DNA of 64,000 nt from Paenalicyclobacillus mengziensis (GCF_017298635.1 NZ_CP071182.1:1550001-1614000), one strand, 5' to 3'. Numbered from the stretch's first letter, positions 8,255 to 17,312 are shown. Program-made: numbers and translations. The notes: generated from the sequence alone by a model not told the origin.

Positions 8255-8345
8255 GGGGCTTTTGGACACTGAATCCGGAAAGTCGTGGACAGTCGTTCCG
8301 AAAAGTCTTGGACTGTGAGTCCGGAAACTCTTGGACACTTTCCGT
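8255..8345. repeat. transposase-binding repeat array, left end of IS21
   Basis: Four imperfect copies of a motif resembling TTGGAC-N8-TCCGGAAA with a spacing near 22 bp. A matching array in opposite orientation lies at about 10930-11045 at the other end of the element. Confidence 0.7.
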
Positions 8346-8381
8346 TTGTCCGTGTGGGTTACTTTGAATTAAACAAATTTT

Positions 8382-9155
8382 TTAGTTCGTTGCAATAGTT
8401 TTGTCGTCCTCGGCGTTGCTTTTTACACCGTTCATTAGCTTGCGCATTGACTCCCCCTTCAGTTGAATTCTATACGCGTCGTGGATTAGGCGATCCAGCA
8501 CAGCATCCGCTAGAGTTGCGTCAGAAAACTGCTCATACCATAGCTCCACCGGGATCTGACTGACCACACAGGTTGAGTGTTGTCGAACTCTATCGTCGAG
8601 AATGTCGAGCAGTTCTCGGGCTTCGGGTGCTGAGACGTTGGCCAGGCCCCAATCGTCTAAGATGAGCAGATCTATCTGTGAAAGTGCTTTGGAAACGCGA
8701 CCGTAGGTACCGTCCCCTTTAGCCATCATCATCTGGTGAAGCAGTCGAGAGAGGCGATGGTACTGGACCTTGAAGCCGAGCCTGCATGCGCCCGTGGCCA
8801 AGGCACAAGCCAAAAAGGTTTTGCCGGCCCCAGTCGGTCCAGAAATAAGTAAATTGTGCCTTTCTGTTAGCCACTGGCCTGTAAGTAATTGTTGGATGAG
8901 AGAACGGTCCAGACCTCGGGGTACATGGTAGTCAATCTCCTCCGGCGCCGCTTGCACTCTGAGGCGGGCAGCCTTCAGCAGCCGTGTTAGCTGGCGGTTC
9001 TGACGAAGCGTCCATTCGTGGTCGACGAGGAGTCCAATCCGCTCGTCAAAGGTTAGTTCCGCAGCGTAGGCATCCTTCATTTGGCGATAATAAGCGTCTG
9101 CCATACCGTTGAGTCGAAGTTGGCGAAGCGTGTTAATCGTTTGGTTGCTGAGCAT
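8382..9155 (-). CDS. istB: IS21 helper ATPase IstB
   Basis: A 257-residue AAA+ ATPase that regulates target choice and assembly of the IS21 transpososome. The N-terminal domain (about 1-95) is the IstB/DnaC-type helical region (LRLNGMADAYYRQM); Walker A is GPTGAGKTFLA (about residues 106-116), Walker B is LLILDDWG (about 167-174), and a sensor region follows. Length and order match the family. It follows istA on the same strand with an 81-base gap. The start is the ATG at 9155 with GGAGGGATC just upstream. Confidence 0.95.
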   Translation of the reverse strand: MLSNQTINTLRQLRLNGMADAYYRQMKDAYAAELTFDERIGLLVDHEWTLRQNRQLTRLLKAARLRVQAAPEEIDYHVPRGLDRSLIQQLLTGQWLTERHNLLISGPTGAGKTFLACALATGACRLGFKVQYHRLSRLLHQMMMAKGDGTYGRVSKALSQIDLLILDDWGLANVSAPEARELLDILDDRVRQHSTCVVSQIPVELWYEQFSDATLADAVLDRLIHDAYRIQLKGESMRKLMNGVKSNAEDDKTIATN

Positions 9156-9236
9156 GGGTAGATCCCTCCATGAGATATTTGATAGGGCCTACCGGTGTCC
9201 GTTACCCTTGGACACCGGGCCCGAATGACACACGAA

Positions 9237-10787
9237 CTAGTTTGGCTTGTCGGTTGAAAAGCTAGAGCTGTAGTATGCGGCCCCACGAACGTTCTCATGA
9301 ATTGGTGTGGGCTTGTCGGTATTGAGATCTAACGTAACTTGGTCAATGCCAGCTTCAAGAATGGACTTCACGCTACGATATGTGCAGGCGTTGATGGAGA
9401 CCGCATGTGCACAGGCTGACTCGATTCGTTCTCTGCTGTATTTTTTTGCGAGTCCCTGTAGTCCCAGGCATGAGCGGTAAGCCTGCTCAGGATGCGCCTT
9501 TCGGAGCAAAATCTGTTCTGTAACCGCAGCTGTGAAGGGGCCAAAAGTTTTACCCCAGTCAATGAACTTTTCCGGAGTCCATTCCATATGAGCCCGGTGG
9601 GACTTGAGCATATGAGCCGGTTCTGTGATGTGCCTGTATTTGGCGTGTGTTTCTCGAACGTGACTTGTGACTCGTTTTCCACGTAAAAACACCTCAACAA
9701 TCTTTTCGCTGATTCGTACGTCTACATACTCTCTAACCAACAAATGAGGCACGCTATAGTAGTTCTTGTCGACCTCGATATGATAGTCTGGAGCTACACG
9801 GGCCTGAGTCCAACGAGCAAACTCGTAGGGGGTAGTCGGTAGCGGTCGGAGGGCCGGCTTATCCACGGCGGCAAACAGGGATGCGCGCGTGCCCTCCAGC
9901 TTTTGAAATGGCTTATTGTTGAGCTTTTCCAAGGCTTCGCGAATGGCTTGATTAAGCTCTCCAAGGCTAAAGAACCTCCGATTTCTCAACGCTGCGAGAA
10001 TCCACTGCTCAACGATCTTGACGCCCACTTCAGCCTTGGATTTATCTTTTGGGTGATAAGGACGGGCTGGCAAAACAGCACACCCATAGTGTCGAGCCAT
10101 TTCAGCGTAGGTTCGGTTCGTGGATGGCTCATAGCGATCTGCCTTCTTAACCGCCGATTTCAAATTGTCCGGAACAATGAGTTGGGGGACACCACCGAAG
10201 TACTCAAAGGCATTGACGTGTCCACCAATGAAATCCGCAAGCCCCTGCGACCATTGTCCTTCCGCATATGTGTAACTGCTCGCGCCCATAACAGCGATAA
10301 AGATTTGCGCCGCACGAACCTCGCCCGTATCTGGATCGACGATTGAAGCCGTTTGCCCTGCGTAATCCACAAACATCTTTTCACCAGCACGGTGCTGTTG
10401 ATGCATGGACACGTCTAGCTTCCTTTTCCATTGGCGATAGTGCTCGCAGAATTGGCTGTACTGGTACCCATCCTGATGTTCCTGCTTGTACTCAATCCAC
10501 AACAACTGCAAGGTGACGCCTTTTCTTCGTAATTCCTGGTGTACGTAATTCCAGTCTGGCTCTTCAATTTTCCGCGGCCGACCGGTGATTGCTGGGTACA
10601 ACGCGGATTCCAGTTTCGACTCGTCTTCCAACTCGGATGGCAATGGCCAACCAATCCCAGCAGTCTCTGCACGAGTTAGAACATTAGTCACGGTACTGCG
10701 CGAGATTTCGAGACTCGCCGCGATAGCTCGCCGGCTTAATCCTCCTCCTTCGTGGTACAGACGTAAAATTTCCTTAAGCTTTGGCAT
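9237..10787 (-). CDS. istA: IS21 transposase IstA
   Basis: A 516-residue DDE transposase. The N-terminal helix-turn-helix (GGGLSRRAIAASLEISRSTVTNVL, about 12-35) recognises the IS ends. The catalytic core starts near residue 125 with MFVDYAGQ (first Asp), then LIVPDNLKSAV (second Asp) and the Glu in KSKAEVGVKIVEQWIL. A C-terminal beta-barrel region with NYYSVPHLLV follows. I use the ATG at 10787 with GGAGG at 10795-10799; the frame extends upstream to 10886 but this adds IS-end sequence. The ORF is intact, so the element could be mobile. Confidence 0.93.
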   Translation of the reverse strand: MPKLKEILRLYHEGGGLSRRAIAASLEISRSTVTNVLTRAETAGIGWPLPSELEDESKLESALYPAITGRPRKIEEPDWNYVHQELRRKGVTLQLLWIEYKQEHQDGYQYSQFCEHYRQWKRKLDVSMHQQHRAGEKMFVDYAGQTASIVDPDTGEVRAAQIFIAVMGASSYTYAEGQWSQGLADFIGGHVNAFEYFGGVPQLIVPDNLKSAVKKADRYEPSTNRTYAEMARHYGCAVLPARPYHPKDKSKAEVGVKIVEQWILAALRNRRFFSLGELNQAIREALEKLNNKPFQKLEGTRASLFAAVDKPALRPLPTTPYEFARWTQARVAPDYHIEVDKNYYSVPHLLVREYVDVRISEKIVEVFLRGKRVTSHVRETHAKYRHITEPAHMLKSHRAHMEWTPEKFIDWGKTFGPFTAAVTEQILLRKAHPEQAYRSCLGLQGLAKKYSRERIESACAHAVSINACTYRSVKSILEAGIDQVTLDLNTDKPTPIHENVRGAAYYSSSFSTDKPN

Positions 10788-10966
10788 GGGCAACCTCCAT
10801 TCAGCCAAGACATTGCCTCCTTTCGCGGAATACAGCAAAAATCCGACAAAAGGGGCGAATTCCCTGCTTTCGTTTGGTCGCCACACAGACGATGTGAGGA
10901 ACTAGTTGCGGAGTGTCTGAACAGCACGATGCCTGTCCAAGACTTTTCGGAAAGGGTGTCCAAGAG

Positions 10967-12601
10967 TTATTGGAATAGGGGGCCGAGAGTTTTCGGAATT
11001 AGTGTCCAAGACTTAACGGAATCCCCGTCCAAGAGATTCCGGAATATGCACCCAGGTAGTTGTTCAGACCATGGGAGAAGGGCTCCTAATAGCTCTGGGT
11101 CGTCGATTTGGATATTCGGTAGCTGTTCGAAAAGATGAGTAAGGTACAGGTTTGGATTCAATCCGTTCTCCTTCGCTGTTTCTACCAGGCTATAAGTGAT
11201 AGCACTAGCCTTTGCGCCGCGTGGGGTGTTCGCAAACAGGAAGTTCTTTCGGCCAATCACGAAAGGCTTAATTGATCGTTCGGCCCGATTGTTATCCAGC
11301 TCCAGATTGCCGTCCTCGAGAAACGCGGTTAACTTGTCCCATTGGTTGAGACAATACGTGATTGCCTTGCCCAGGGCAGTCTTTGGTGCCACTTGTGGAC
11401 TCTGTTCCTGTAGCCATGCTGAAAAAGCGTCCAACACTGGTCGGCTTTGTTCTTCCCGGCCCTTTCGACGTTCTTCTGCGGTGACATTCTGGAAGCCACG
11501 CTCAATTTTGAATAGCTTGTTGCAATAATCCAATCCAGTCCGCGATGCTGTCGGATTTTTCTGCTCGGCTGCGGGCAAAGCCTTGAGTGCTTTGTCAAAT
11601 TCACGTCGTGCATGCGACCAACAGCCGACCAGTTTGGTATTCTCCACGTCGTGATATCCTGCATATCCATCTACGTGAAGGTACCCCTTAAATCCTCTCA
11701 GAAAACTCTTTGGATGTTCCTTACTCCGTGTCTCCTGGTAATCGTAAAGAACAATTGCGGGTCCATCTCGGCTCGTTCGATACAACCACATGTACGACTT
11801 GGAATCTGCCGGCCGGCCCACTTCGTGCAACACCTGGAGCGTTGTCTCGTCTGCGTGAAGGTACTGGCGTTTGAGCAATTCCTGATGTAACCGGTTATAC
11901 AGGATGTTTAACCACCGAGTCGCTCCTGTCACGACCCAGTTCGCCAGCGTCTGTCGTGACAAGGCCAATCCTTGCCGATTGAACTGTTGCTCCTGCCTGT
12001 ACAAAGGCATGCCTTCTACGAACTTCTTGCTCATGATATATGCCACCATGGAAGGAGAAGCGAGGCTACCCGGAAACGCAGGGCGCGGCATGCGAGCTTT
12101 TACCACAGGGGTCTGAATTTCATTCTTCTCGCACGAACGACAGCCGTAGATATATTGCACATGCTCGACAACCACCGTTTGAGCGGGAATATGTTTCAGT
12201 TCACGACGGGTTTCTTCACTCATCTCGTGCATGAGGTTCCCGCAGCAAGCACATTTGCGCTCGTCTTCGGATAAGCGGTACTCGACTCGTTCAACTGGAA
12301 GATGCTCCAGCATGGCTTCCCGCTGACCAGGTTGCTTTTTCTTGCGTTCATAGGTAATAGTTTGGACGGACACTTCCTCTGCGTCCTCATCCGATTCCAT
12401 TTCTGCCTCGTTGAAAAGCAGGGCCTGAACCGCGTCTGAGCGTTCGCTCGATGACCCAAACTGCTTCTGTCGCGCCAATCGACGCTCCTCCAAAAGCAGG
12501 TTTACTTGCTGCTTCAAAGAAGCGTTCTCTTGTTCGAGAGATACGCAACGTTGCTGTAGAGTTTCGACTTGTTCAATGACTTTCGACGATGTGTTTTCCA
12601 T
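10967..12601 (-). CDS. tnpC: IS66 transposase TnpC with an IS21-altered C-terminus
   Basis: A 544-residue IS66 transposase: a coiled coil at the N-terminus (about 3-40), a zinc-finger region ([11 protein letters not shown] near 100, and [12 protein letters not shown]), a DDE core with [10 protein letters not shown] (Asp, about 248), VDGYAGY (Asp, about 314) and the Glu in [21 protein letters not shown] near 446. The last genuine residues are SEQLPG; codons after that come from the IS21 end. In the uninterrupted element the frame continued SIRKPSKK to a TGA at 8211-8213. Only about seven residues are lost and replaced by about 24 foreign ones, so activity may survive. Confidence 0.9.
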   Translation of the reverse strand: MENTSSKVIEQVETLQQRCVSLEQENASLKQQVNLLLEERRLARQKQFGSSSERSDAVQALLFNEAEMESDEDAEEVSVQTITYERKKKQPGQREAMLEHLPVERVEYRLSEDERKCACCGNLMHEMSEETRRELKHIPAQTVVVEHVQYIYGCRSCEKNEIQTPVVKARMPRPAFPGSLASPSMVAYIMSKKFVEGMPLYRQEQQFNRQGLALSRQTLANWVVTGATRWLNILYNRLHQELLKRQYLHADETTLQVLHEVGRPADSKSYMWLYRTSRDGPAIVLYDYQETRSKEHPKSFLRGFKGYLHVDGYAGYHDVENTKLVGCWSHARREFDKALKALPAAEQKNPTASRTGLDYCNKLFKIERGFQNVTAEERRKGREEQSRPVLDAFSAWLQEQSPQVAPKTALGKAITYCLNQWDKLTAFLEDGNLELDNNRAERSIKPFVIGRKNFLFANTPRGAKASAITYSLVETAKENGLNPNLYLTHLFEQLPNIQIDDPELLGALLPWSEQLPGCIFRNLLDGDSVKSWTLIPKTLGPLFQ

Positions 12602-12693
12602 GCTTATTACTTCGGCGGAAGGAGCAGAAATCCCTTGTCACCATTGGACTTTTTGGTGATTTTACGCCTCGTTTTACCAGGCTAGGGAATGGT

Positions 12694-13053
12694 CTAGATG
12701 ACCTTATTTGCTACTACCTTCGGATGTGCCTTGCCCTGACTAAGGGATAGTCCGTCAAGAAGCCAGTTTAACTCCCGTCGGGTAACTGTAAGGGTTTTGT
12801 TCGACCCTAAATCCGGCCACTCAAACCGTCCTCGTTCCAAACGGCGGTAGTAAAGCCAGAAGCCGTTGTGCTGCCAGTGTAGTATCTTCAGCTTGTTACG
12901 CTGCCGATTACAAAACACGAACAGACAAGGAGAGAACGGGTCAAGCTTAAAACTTTCCTGCACAAGGGCTGCCAAGCCGTCAATGGATTTACGCATGTCT
13001 GTAATGCCGCATGCGAGGTACACTGGCTGCTCTAGCTCGACTGCGTTTAGCAT
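12694..13053 (-). CDS. tnpB: IS66 accessory protein TnpB
   Basis: A 119-residue IS66 Orf2 protein: YLACGITDMRKSIDGLAALV at the N-terminus and the core block FVFCNRQRNKLKILHWQHNGFWLYYRRLERGRF are the family signature. It is needed for IS66 transposition. Its ATG overlaps the tnpA stop, so the two are translationally coupled. The 92 bp between it and tnpC hold no gene. Confidence 0.93.
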   Translation of the reverse strand: MLNAVELEQPVYLACGITDMRKSIDGLAALVQESFKLDPFSPCLFVFCNRQRNKLKILHWQHNGFWLYYRRLERGRFEWPDLGSNKTLTVTRRELNWLLDGLSLSQGKAHPKVVANKVI

Positions 13054-13376
13054 TATTCTGCTAAAGCCTGAACCACTTGTTTCAATAAGGTCGGATTGAA
13101 CCCGTCTCGTACCTCAACATGGGCTGCGCCAACTCTGACAGTGATGGTCGAGGCTGAAGCAACGTTGGTCGCAAAGTTCTCAGTCTTAACCGATAGCCAT
13201 CTGATTGTAGAGGAAGTTTCCTCTCCGACGTTTTGCTCCGGGAACTTATGAAGCCAGCGACGAAATTGGTTTACGTTGAGATGATGGACTCTACACCATT
13301 CCGCCGCCGTCTGGCCACTCCCTCGGAACTCCTGAACGCGGGTTTTCCATTGAATTCGGACTTCTTCTCTGGACAT
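13053..13376 (-). CDS. tnpA: IS66 accessory protein TnpA
   Basis: A 107-residue protein with an N-terminal helix-turn-helix typical of IS66 Orf1 (WKTRVQEFRGSGQTAAEWCRVHHLNVNQFRRW). It probably binds DNA at the element ends. It is the first gene of the IS66 operon; the ATG at 13376 lies about 60 bp inside the right inverted repeat. Confidence 0.88.
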   Translation of the reverse strand: MSREEVRIQWKTRVQEFRGSGQTAAEWCRVHHLNVNQFRRWLHKFPEQNVGEETSSTIRWLSVKTENFATNVASASTITVRVGAAHVEVRDGFNPTLLKQVVQALAE

Positions 13377-13460
13377 GAAAAAACACCCCTCGGGATTTGT
13401 TTGAGGTTATTATCCCTCTCGCAAAATCGCAGAACGAGGTGTGTACTATTTGACGCTTAC

Positions 13461-13681
13461 GTGAAAGCGTAAGCCATTGAATAGCTTATAAACTTTCGCT
13501 CACGCATAACTGCCATTGTTATCAGGAAGGCGAATTCTAAGACATAGAGTAGAAAGGCAAAAGGTTGTAGAGGGGCTTCATACACTACACCCACATACCC
13601 CATTACAACAGCGGACAAGACCGTCCCAAACAGGTTCCCCCAAAAAAGTAGATGGGAAAACGGAATATCAGAAGAGTACAC
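13461..13681 (-). pseudogene. Bax inhibitor-1 family gene, N-terminal part
   Basis: Minus-strand codons give two or three membrane helices (LLFWGNLFGTVLSAVVMGYVGVV; PFAFLLYVLEFAFLITMAVM) ending MAYAFT, which is continued by AYAFTGLSGF on the other side of IS66 at 8113. The first codons are missing: at 13679-13681 the sequence switches to ISL3 transposase remnant. The gene therefore lost its start to an older ISL3 event. Confidence 0.78.
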
Positions 13682-13815
13682 TTCATCGGTTGGATTCGCT
13701 GGAACGATATCTACGAACCAGATGACTATGGAGCCGACATTTCAACACTGGAACGTATGGTTGATGAGGGTATGATCTGACCCTCTTTCAACACGGAAAT
13801 CCGATAACCCCTTTT
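13679..13815 (+). pseudogene. remnant of an ISL3 transposase gene and IS right end
   Basis: Codons 13679-13780 encode HFIGWIRWNDIYEPDDYGAD and then the terminal residues up to GMI and a stop, nearly identical to the end of the transposase at 837-2162. Similarity continues through the IS end (CGGAAATCCGATAACCCC). Only the last 33 codons survive. Confidence 0.85.
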
Positions 13816-14050
13816 TGTAGGTACTGATGGCTTCTTTCCAGGTAATCGGGTCCTTTCTCTTGCCGGAACGCTTTCCAGAGCCGGACTGAGTCCTAAACGA
13901 AAAGATGGACAAGACGATCACCTCAAGGTCCCTGACCGGAGGCAGCACTTTGTGTTTCGGCGAGCCACTCCCCAACTGGTTCAGGCTTATTCGCCGGGGG
14001 TTATCCCCGGACAACTAATTTTTGATGTGTGCTGCCGCCGCCGACTAGGG
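13816..14050. other. intergenic stretch without a recognisable gene
   Basis: About 235 bp between the ISL3 remnant and the PIN-domain gene. It has short open frames on both strands, but none has a ribosome binding site or a recognisable product. It may be decayed IS or host sequence. Confidence 0.4.
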
Positions 14051-14052
14051 AG

Positions 14053-14577
14053 CTACGGAGTATCATCTTCATCCTCAATTTGTAATCTCTCAAATGCGCT
14101 TCGGACGATGGCCTCTCCAATGTATCTGGGGTTATTCCTGTGAATACACAGAATGATATCTTTCGCGTGACTAGCGGGGAGCCCACCGGCTTCGACTAAG
14201 TTACAAATGAGTTCAACTCCCCAGATGAGTGGCACACCTTCCCCTTCACATTCTCTTCGCAAGGGCTTATCGTTTGTAACACAAGTCCAGCCGTGGTCTC
14301 TAGCGAGAATTAGACATAAATGATCCTGAAACGATAGTGGCCCTCTACTCTCCGTTGTAGCTAACATAACTTGATCGAGCTCTGGTTCAACCAGGGTAAT
14401 GCCGAGCTCCAAACAATCGTTTTCGCTGATCTCGTTCACTTCGCTTAAAACGGGTGTCGCTAGATGAATTGGACCGACATAAGCACAAATTAACTTGATG
14501 ATGGTCTTGTCACACTTGAAGTAATCAATGAGGATGTTTGCATCAACTATAAGAAAAGGTTTCGTCTTTGTCCCCAT
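14053..14577 (-). CDS. PIN-domain-like protein, candidate toxin nuclease
   Basis: A 174-residue protein. The start LIVDANILIDYFKCD has the first PIN acidic residue, SEVNEI supplies a second and the C-terminal half has FQDHLCLILARDHGWTCVTNDKPLR, the pattern of Asp residues that bind metal in PIN ribonucleases. It lies downstream of, and five bases from, an HTH-peptidase gene; GGGAG in the end of that gene is its ribosome binding site. PIN proteins paired with an XRE/ImmA-type partner are found in toxin-antitoxin-like modules, so a toxin role is plausible but unproven. Confidence 0.75.
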   Translation of the reverse strand: MGTKTKPFLIVDANILIDYFKCDKTIIKLICAYVGPIHLATPVLSEVNEISENDCLELGITLVEPELDQVMLATTESRGPLSFQDHLCLILARDHGWTCVTNDKPLRRECEGEGVPLIWGVELICNLVEAGGLPASHAKDIILCIHRNNPRYIGEAIVRSAFERLQIEDEDDTP

Positions 14578-14581
14578 TCCG

Positions 14582-15733
14582 CTACTCCCAGGAAGAAACT
14601 CTTTCTCTCATGGCTTCAAGATCTAATCTCAAGATTTCAGCTCCGCGACTGAGGGTAATCTTGTCACTTTCGATTGCAAGGCGAACAAGCCTTGATAAAC
14701 GATCTTCGATGAAATCTGATGCGGATAAAGAATCTGGTTCCTGTGAACGCAGTACTTCCGACATCGATTGATGGAATGAATGAGGCAGTAGCGCTTCAGG
14801 TTCATCCATGATTTTTAAGGTTTTACCGGTTCTTGATTTATACGCAGCTTGGAATTTACCCCAAACCGAACCGCCGTCGCGTTCGGCCAAACGATAAAGA
14901 ACAGTTTTATAACTGACTTGGAAAATCCGCTTTACTTTCAGAACCCTGTCTACAAACGCTAACCCATAAGTTTCTTCCCATTCCGATTCAAAGGCTCTTT
15001 GTGGCATGAGGAAATAGGACGCAAAGATATTCGCTTCGGTTTCTTGACTATCATCTTCTTGGCTTTCGTTTACGTTATAGGCATCTAGATGAAGCAGTAA
15101 ATGGCCTAACTCGTGTGCAGCGCTAAAAATCCATCTCTCTACAGAAATTCTTTCCCATACGTTAACAGCTACTGCTGGCCCTCCATCTAGCTCGGAAACA
15201 GACAGGCCAAAGAAACCATCGGATGCGAGACTAATGGGATAGAGTTTAATCCCACTGGATTCAAGCAAACCAGCAATATCACGAATGGGTTCCTTTTCGT
15301 GTAGGTCTAATTCCTCTCTAGCCAATTCGGCAGCTCGCTTTGCACGTTCAACTCCAGCTTGAACGGAAGACAGTCGATGGACAAGGTCTTCAAACCGGTA
15401 GTTCTCCTTGTTCTGTAACAAGTTTTCAAGGTAATTGAAATCGTCTAGCCACCTGGCTACTTCATTGAGAATCTGTTCTCGGCTGTTCATACGCTTCAAT
15501 GCTCTAAAACGAACGTTCTCTAAAGTACGCACAGGAGTAATCAGGTCTTGGAGTTTCACGCCCAATCCATCAGCAATACTTTGCAAAGTGGACACCTTCG
15601 GAGTGGACGCGCCAGTTTCAATGTTCCGATAAGCGGGCCTAGAAATCCCACTGAGTTCAGCCGCCTTATCTTGACTCCACCCCTTTGCTTCCCGAATGCG
15701 CCGAAGGTTGCTGCCAATTATGTTTTGCTCCAT
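14582..15733 (-). CDS. XRE-family HTH protein fused to ImmA/IrrE metallopeptidase
   Basis: A 383-residue fusion. Residues about 6-62 form an XRE helix-turn-helix (LRRIREAKGWSQDKAAELSGISRPAYRNIE). A helical linker (about 70-150) leads to an ImmA/IrrE (COG2856-like) zinc peptidase domain with FSAAHELGHLLLH (HEXXH) near residue 205 and the third ligand in ETEANIFASYFLMP. Such proteins cleave repressors or antitoxins, or act as antitoxins themselves. The ATG at 15733 with AAGAAGAG upstream is preferred over the in-frame GTG at 15742. It forms a two-gene unit with the PIN-domain gene. Palindromes in the upstream region are candidate self-operators. Confidence 0.88.
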   Translation of the reverse strand: MEQNIIGSNLRRIREAKGWSQDKAAELSGISRPAYRNIETGASTPKVSTLQSIADGLGVKLQDLITPVRTLENVRFRALKRMNSREQILNEVARWLDDFNYLENLLQNKENYRFEDLVHRLSSVQAGVERAKRAAELAREELDLHEKEPIRDIAGLLESSGIKLYPISLASDGFFGLSVSELDGGPAVAVNVWERISVERWIFSAAHELGHLLLHLDAYNVNESQEDDSQETEANIFASYFLMPQRAFESEWEETYGLAFVDRVLKVKRIFQVSYKTVLYRLAERDGGSVWGKFQAAYKSRTGKTLKIMDEPEALLPHSFHQSMSEVLRSQEPDSLSASDFIEDRLSRLVRLAIESDKITLSRGAEILRLDLEAMRERVSSWE

Positions 15734-15751
15734 AAACACCACTCTTCTTAT

Positions 15752-15800
15752 TTGTTATACATACAACACATCATATGCAAAAAAACAAATTTTGTATACA
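15752..15800. promoter_or_regulatory. candidate operator of the HTH-peptidase/PIN unit
   Basis: Upstream of the minus-strand start lie the interrupted palindrome TTGTTATACATACAA (about 15752-15766) and the perfect palindrome TGTATACA (15793-15800), sharing a TATACA core. Autoregulation is inferred. Confidence 0.35.
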
Positions 15801-15969
15801 TGATAATTGTGGTTTACAAAAAAACAGTTCATGTCTGTAATGCGATTCGAGGTCGTTTGCACATAATGGGAGTGGGATATGTTTTGAAAATTAGCATGTT
15901 TTGGAATGCAGTAACAGTCTAGCTAGGGCTTTAGGAAATAAGGCTTCTGCTGGAGGAAAGTGTATTGAC

Positions 15970-16209
15970 TCAATCGGTAATTTCTACATTGATATAATAT
16001 TTATAGTGATATTCAAGTAGAGAAGTAGAATCAAACCCCACTATTACTTTGATTGCAGGTTTCATGCTGTCTTTTTCCACAAGTACTGCAGCATAGTTCT
16101 TAAAGATGGTGGATACACGTTTGGAGGAGTCACCGCTTGCCAGCTTTGTGTACCCCTCATATTTTGTACGACAAATGAAACCGGTCAATTCGATGTGGAA
16201 AAAATACAT
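15970..16209 (-). CDS. possible small protein next to tnpB, unknown function
   Basis: A 79-residue open frame (MYFFHIELTGFICRTKYEGY...), mixed hydrophobic and basic, ending VEITD. There is no clear ribosome binding site before the ATG and no family is recognised, so it may be spurious or a remnant. It is divergent from the TnpB gene. Confidence 0.25.
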   Translation of the reverse strand: MYFFHIELTGFICRTKYEGYTKLASGDSSKRVSTIFKNYAAVLVEKDSMKPAIKVIVGFDSTSLLEYHYKYYINVEITD

Positions 16210-16235
16210 CGAATAACCGAAATCGAGGTGAACTC

Positions 16236-17312
16236 ATGAGAAAGGCATATAAGTTCAGACTCTATCCAACGAAAGAGCAACAAGTACAAATTCAATTCAC
16301 TTTAGAACGGTGTCGTCTGTTGTACAATCGCCTTCTGGAAGAACGGCGAATTGCATACGAGACAAATAAAACAACATTGAATTACTACGATCAAGCTAAT
16401 ACGTTCAATGAACGTAAGAAACACATTCCGGTGTTGAAACAAGTCCACTCGCAAGTATTACAGGATGTGGCAAAGCGGCTCGACAAAGCATTTCAGGCTT
16501 TCTTTCGTCGTGTGAAATCGGGTGAAACACCGGGCTACCCACGTTTCAAATCTGTAGGCAGATATGATTCGTTCACCTATCCGCAAGGTGGCTATTTGCT
16601 TAATGGTAACAAGTTAAAACTCTCGAAAATTGGTGAAGTGAAAATAAAACTCCATCGCCAACCGCAGGGTGAAATCAAGACTTGTACCATCATTGTGAAG
16701 AACGGCAAGTATTACACTTGCTTGTCGTGTGAAACTGAACCAATGCCGTTACAAGCATGTGATGATGCGGTTGGGATTGACCTAGGTGTTAAGCATCTTG
16801 CTATCACCTCTGACGAAGACTTTTACGAACACCCAAAGTTTTTTCGTGAATCCGAACGAAAACTAAAGCGTAAACAACGTGTGGTATCTCGTAAAAAGAA
16901 AGGATCTAACCGCCGACGTAAAGCGATTCGAGAACTTGCTAAACTACACGAGCATATTGCGAATCAACGTAAAGACAATGCACACAAAGTATCTCGGAAA
17001 CTTGTGAATCAATATGGACTCATTGCTTTCGAGAACTTAAACGTACAAGGAATGGTTAAAAACCATCACCTTGCCAAAAGCATAGCTGATGCGTCTTGGA
17101 ATCAACTCGTACAGTACACTACGTACAAAGCGGAAGAAGCTGGTCGCCGTGTCGTCCTCGTTGATCCAAAGAACACAAGTCAACTTTGCTCCAATTGTGG
17201 CGAAGTCGTACCGAAGAAGCTCTCTGAACGGATTCACCGATGTGAACATTGTGGATACGTTCAGGATAGGGATATCAATGCCGCGAAAAACATCTTGAAG
17301 CGTGCACTATAG
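16236..17312 (+). CDS. tnpB: TnpB, IS200/IS605-type RNA-guided nuclease
   Basis: A 358-residue TnpB. The N-terminal MRKAYKFRLYPTKEQQ segment and helical region are family hallmarks. The RuvC-like site is complete: Asp in VGIDLGVKHL (about 184-193), Glu in IAFENLNVQGM (about 264-274) and Asp in QDRDINAAKNIL (about 342-353). The zinc finger CSNCGEVV...CEHCG lies between the last two. The start follows GAGGTGAA at 16224-16231. No tnpA transposase is near, so this is an IS1341-type solitary tnpB. TnpB cuts DNA next to a target-adjacent motif, guided by an RNA made from its own 3' end. Confidence 0.92.
   Translation: MRKAYKFRLYPTKEQQVQIQFTLERCRLLYNRLLEERRIAYETNKTTLNYYDQANTFNERKKHIPVLKQVHSQVLQDVAKRLDKAFQAFFRRVKSGETPGYPRFKSVGRYDSFTYPQGGYLLNGNKLKLSKIGEVKIKLHRQPQGEIKTCTIIVKNGKYYTCLSCETEPMPLQACDDAVGIDLGVKHLAITSDEDFYEHPKFFRESERKLKRKQRVVSRKKKGSNRRRKAIRELAKLHEHIANQRKDNAHKVSRKLVNQYGLIAFENLNVQGMVKNHHLAKSIADASWNQLVQYTTYKAEEAGRRVVLVDPKNTSQLCSNCGEVVPKKLSERIHRCEHCGYVQDRDINAAKNILKRAL

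Larger units (their letters stand above)
8245..11050 (-). mobile_element. IS21-family element (istA-istB) inserted in IS66 tnpC
   Basis: 2806 bp. The ends are the perfect 12-bp inverted repeats TGCATATTCCGG (8245-8256) and CCGGAATATGCA (11039-11050), with a 7-bp target duplication CCCAGGT at 8238-8244 and 11051-11057. Both ends contain several copies of a roughly 22-bp motif around TCTTGGAC...TTCCGGAA, the multiple transposase sites typical of IS21. Removing the element restores tnpC. Confidence 0.92.
8114..13460 (-). mobile_element. IS66-family element carrying a nested IS21-family element
   Basis: Terminal inverted repeats GTAAGCGTCAAATAG(C/T)ACACACC lie at 8114-8136 and 13438-13460 (22 of 23 match). 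They are flanked by the 8-bp direct repeat GTGAAAGC at 8106-8113 and 13461-13468, the size usual for IS66. The cargo is tnpA, tnpB and tnpC on the minus strand, plus an IS21 element at 8245-11050 inserted into the 3' end of tnpC. The host gene is the BI-1 gene, which reads in frame across the duplication when the element is removed. Confidence 0.92.

Noticed and set aside
13742-14014. 90-residue minus-strand ORF beside the ISL3 remnant
   Set aside because: It crosses the IS boundary, has no ribosome binding site and matches no known protein pattern.
14001-14186. Short minus-strand ORF downstream of the PIN gene
   Set aside because: Overlaps the PIN-domain gene in another frame and shows no protein-like features.
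15965-15998. Promoter TTGACT ... TATAAT upstream of tnpB
   Set aside because: The spacer is 22 bp, too long for a normal sigma-A promoter.
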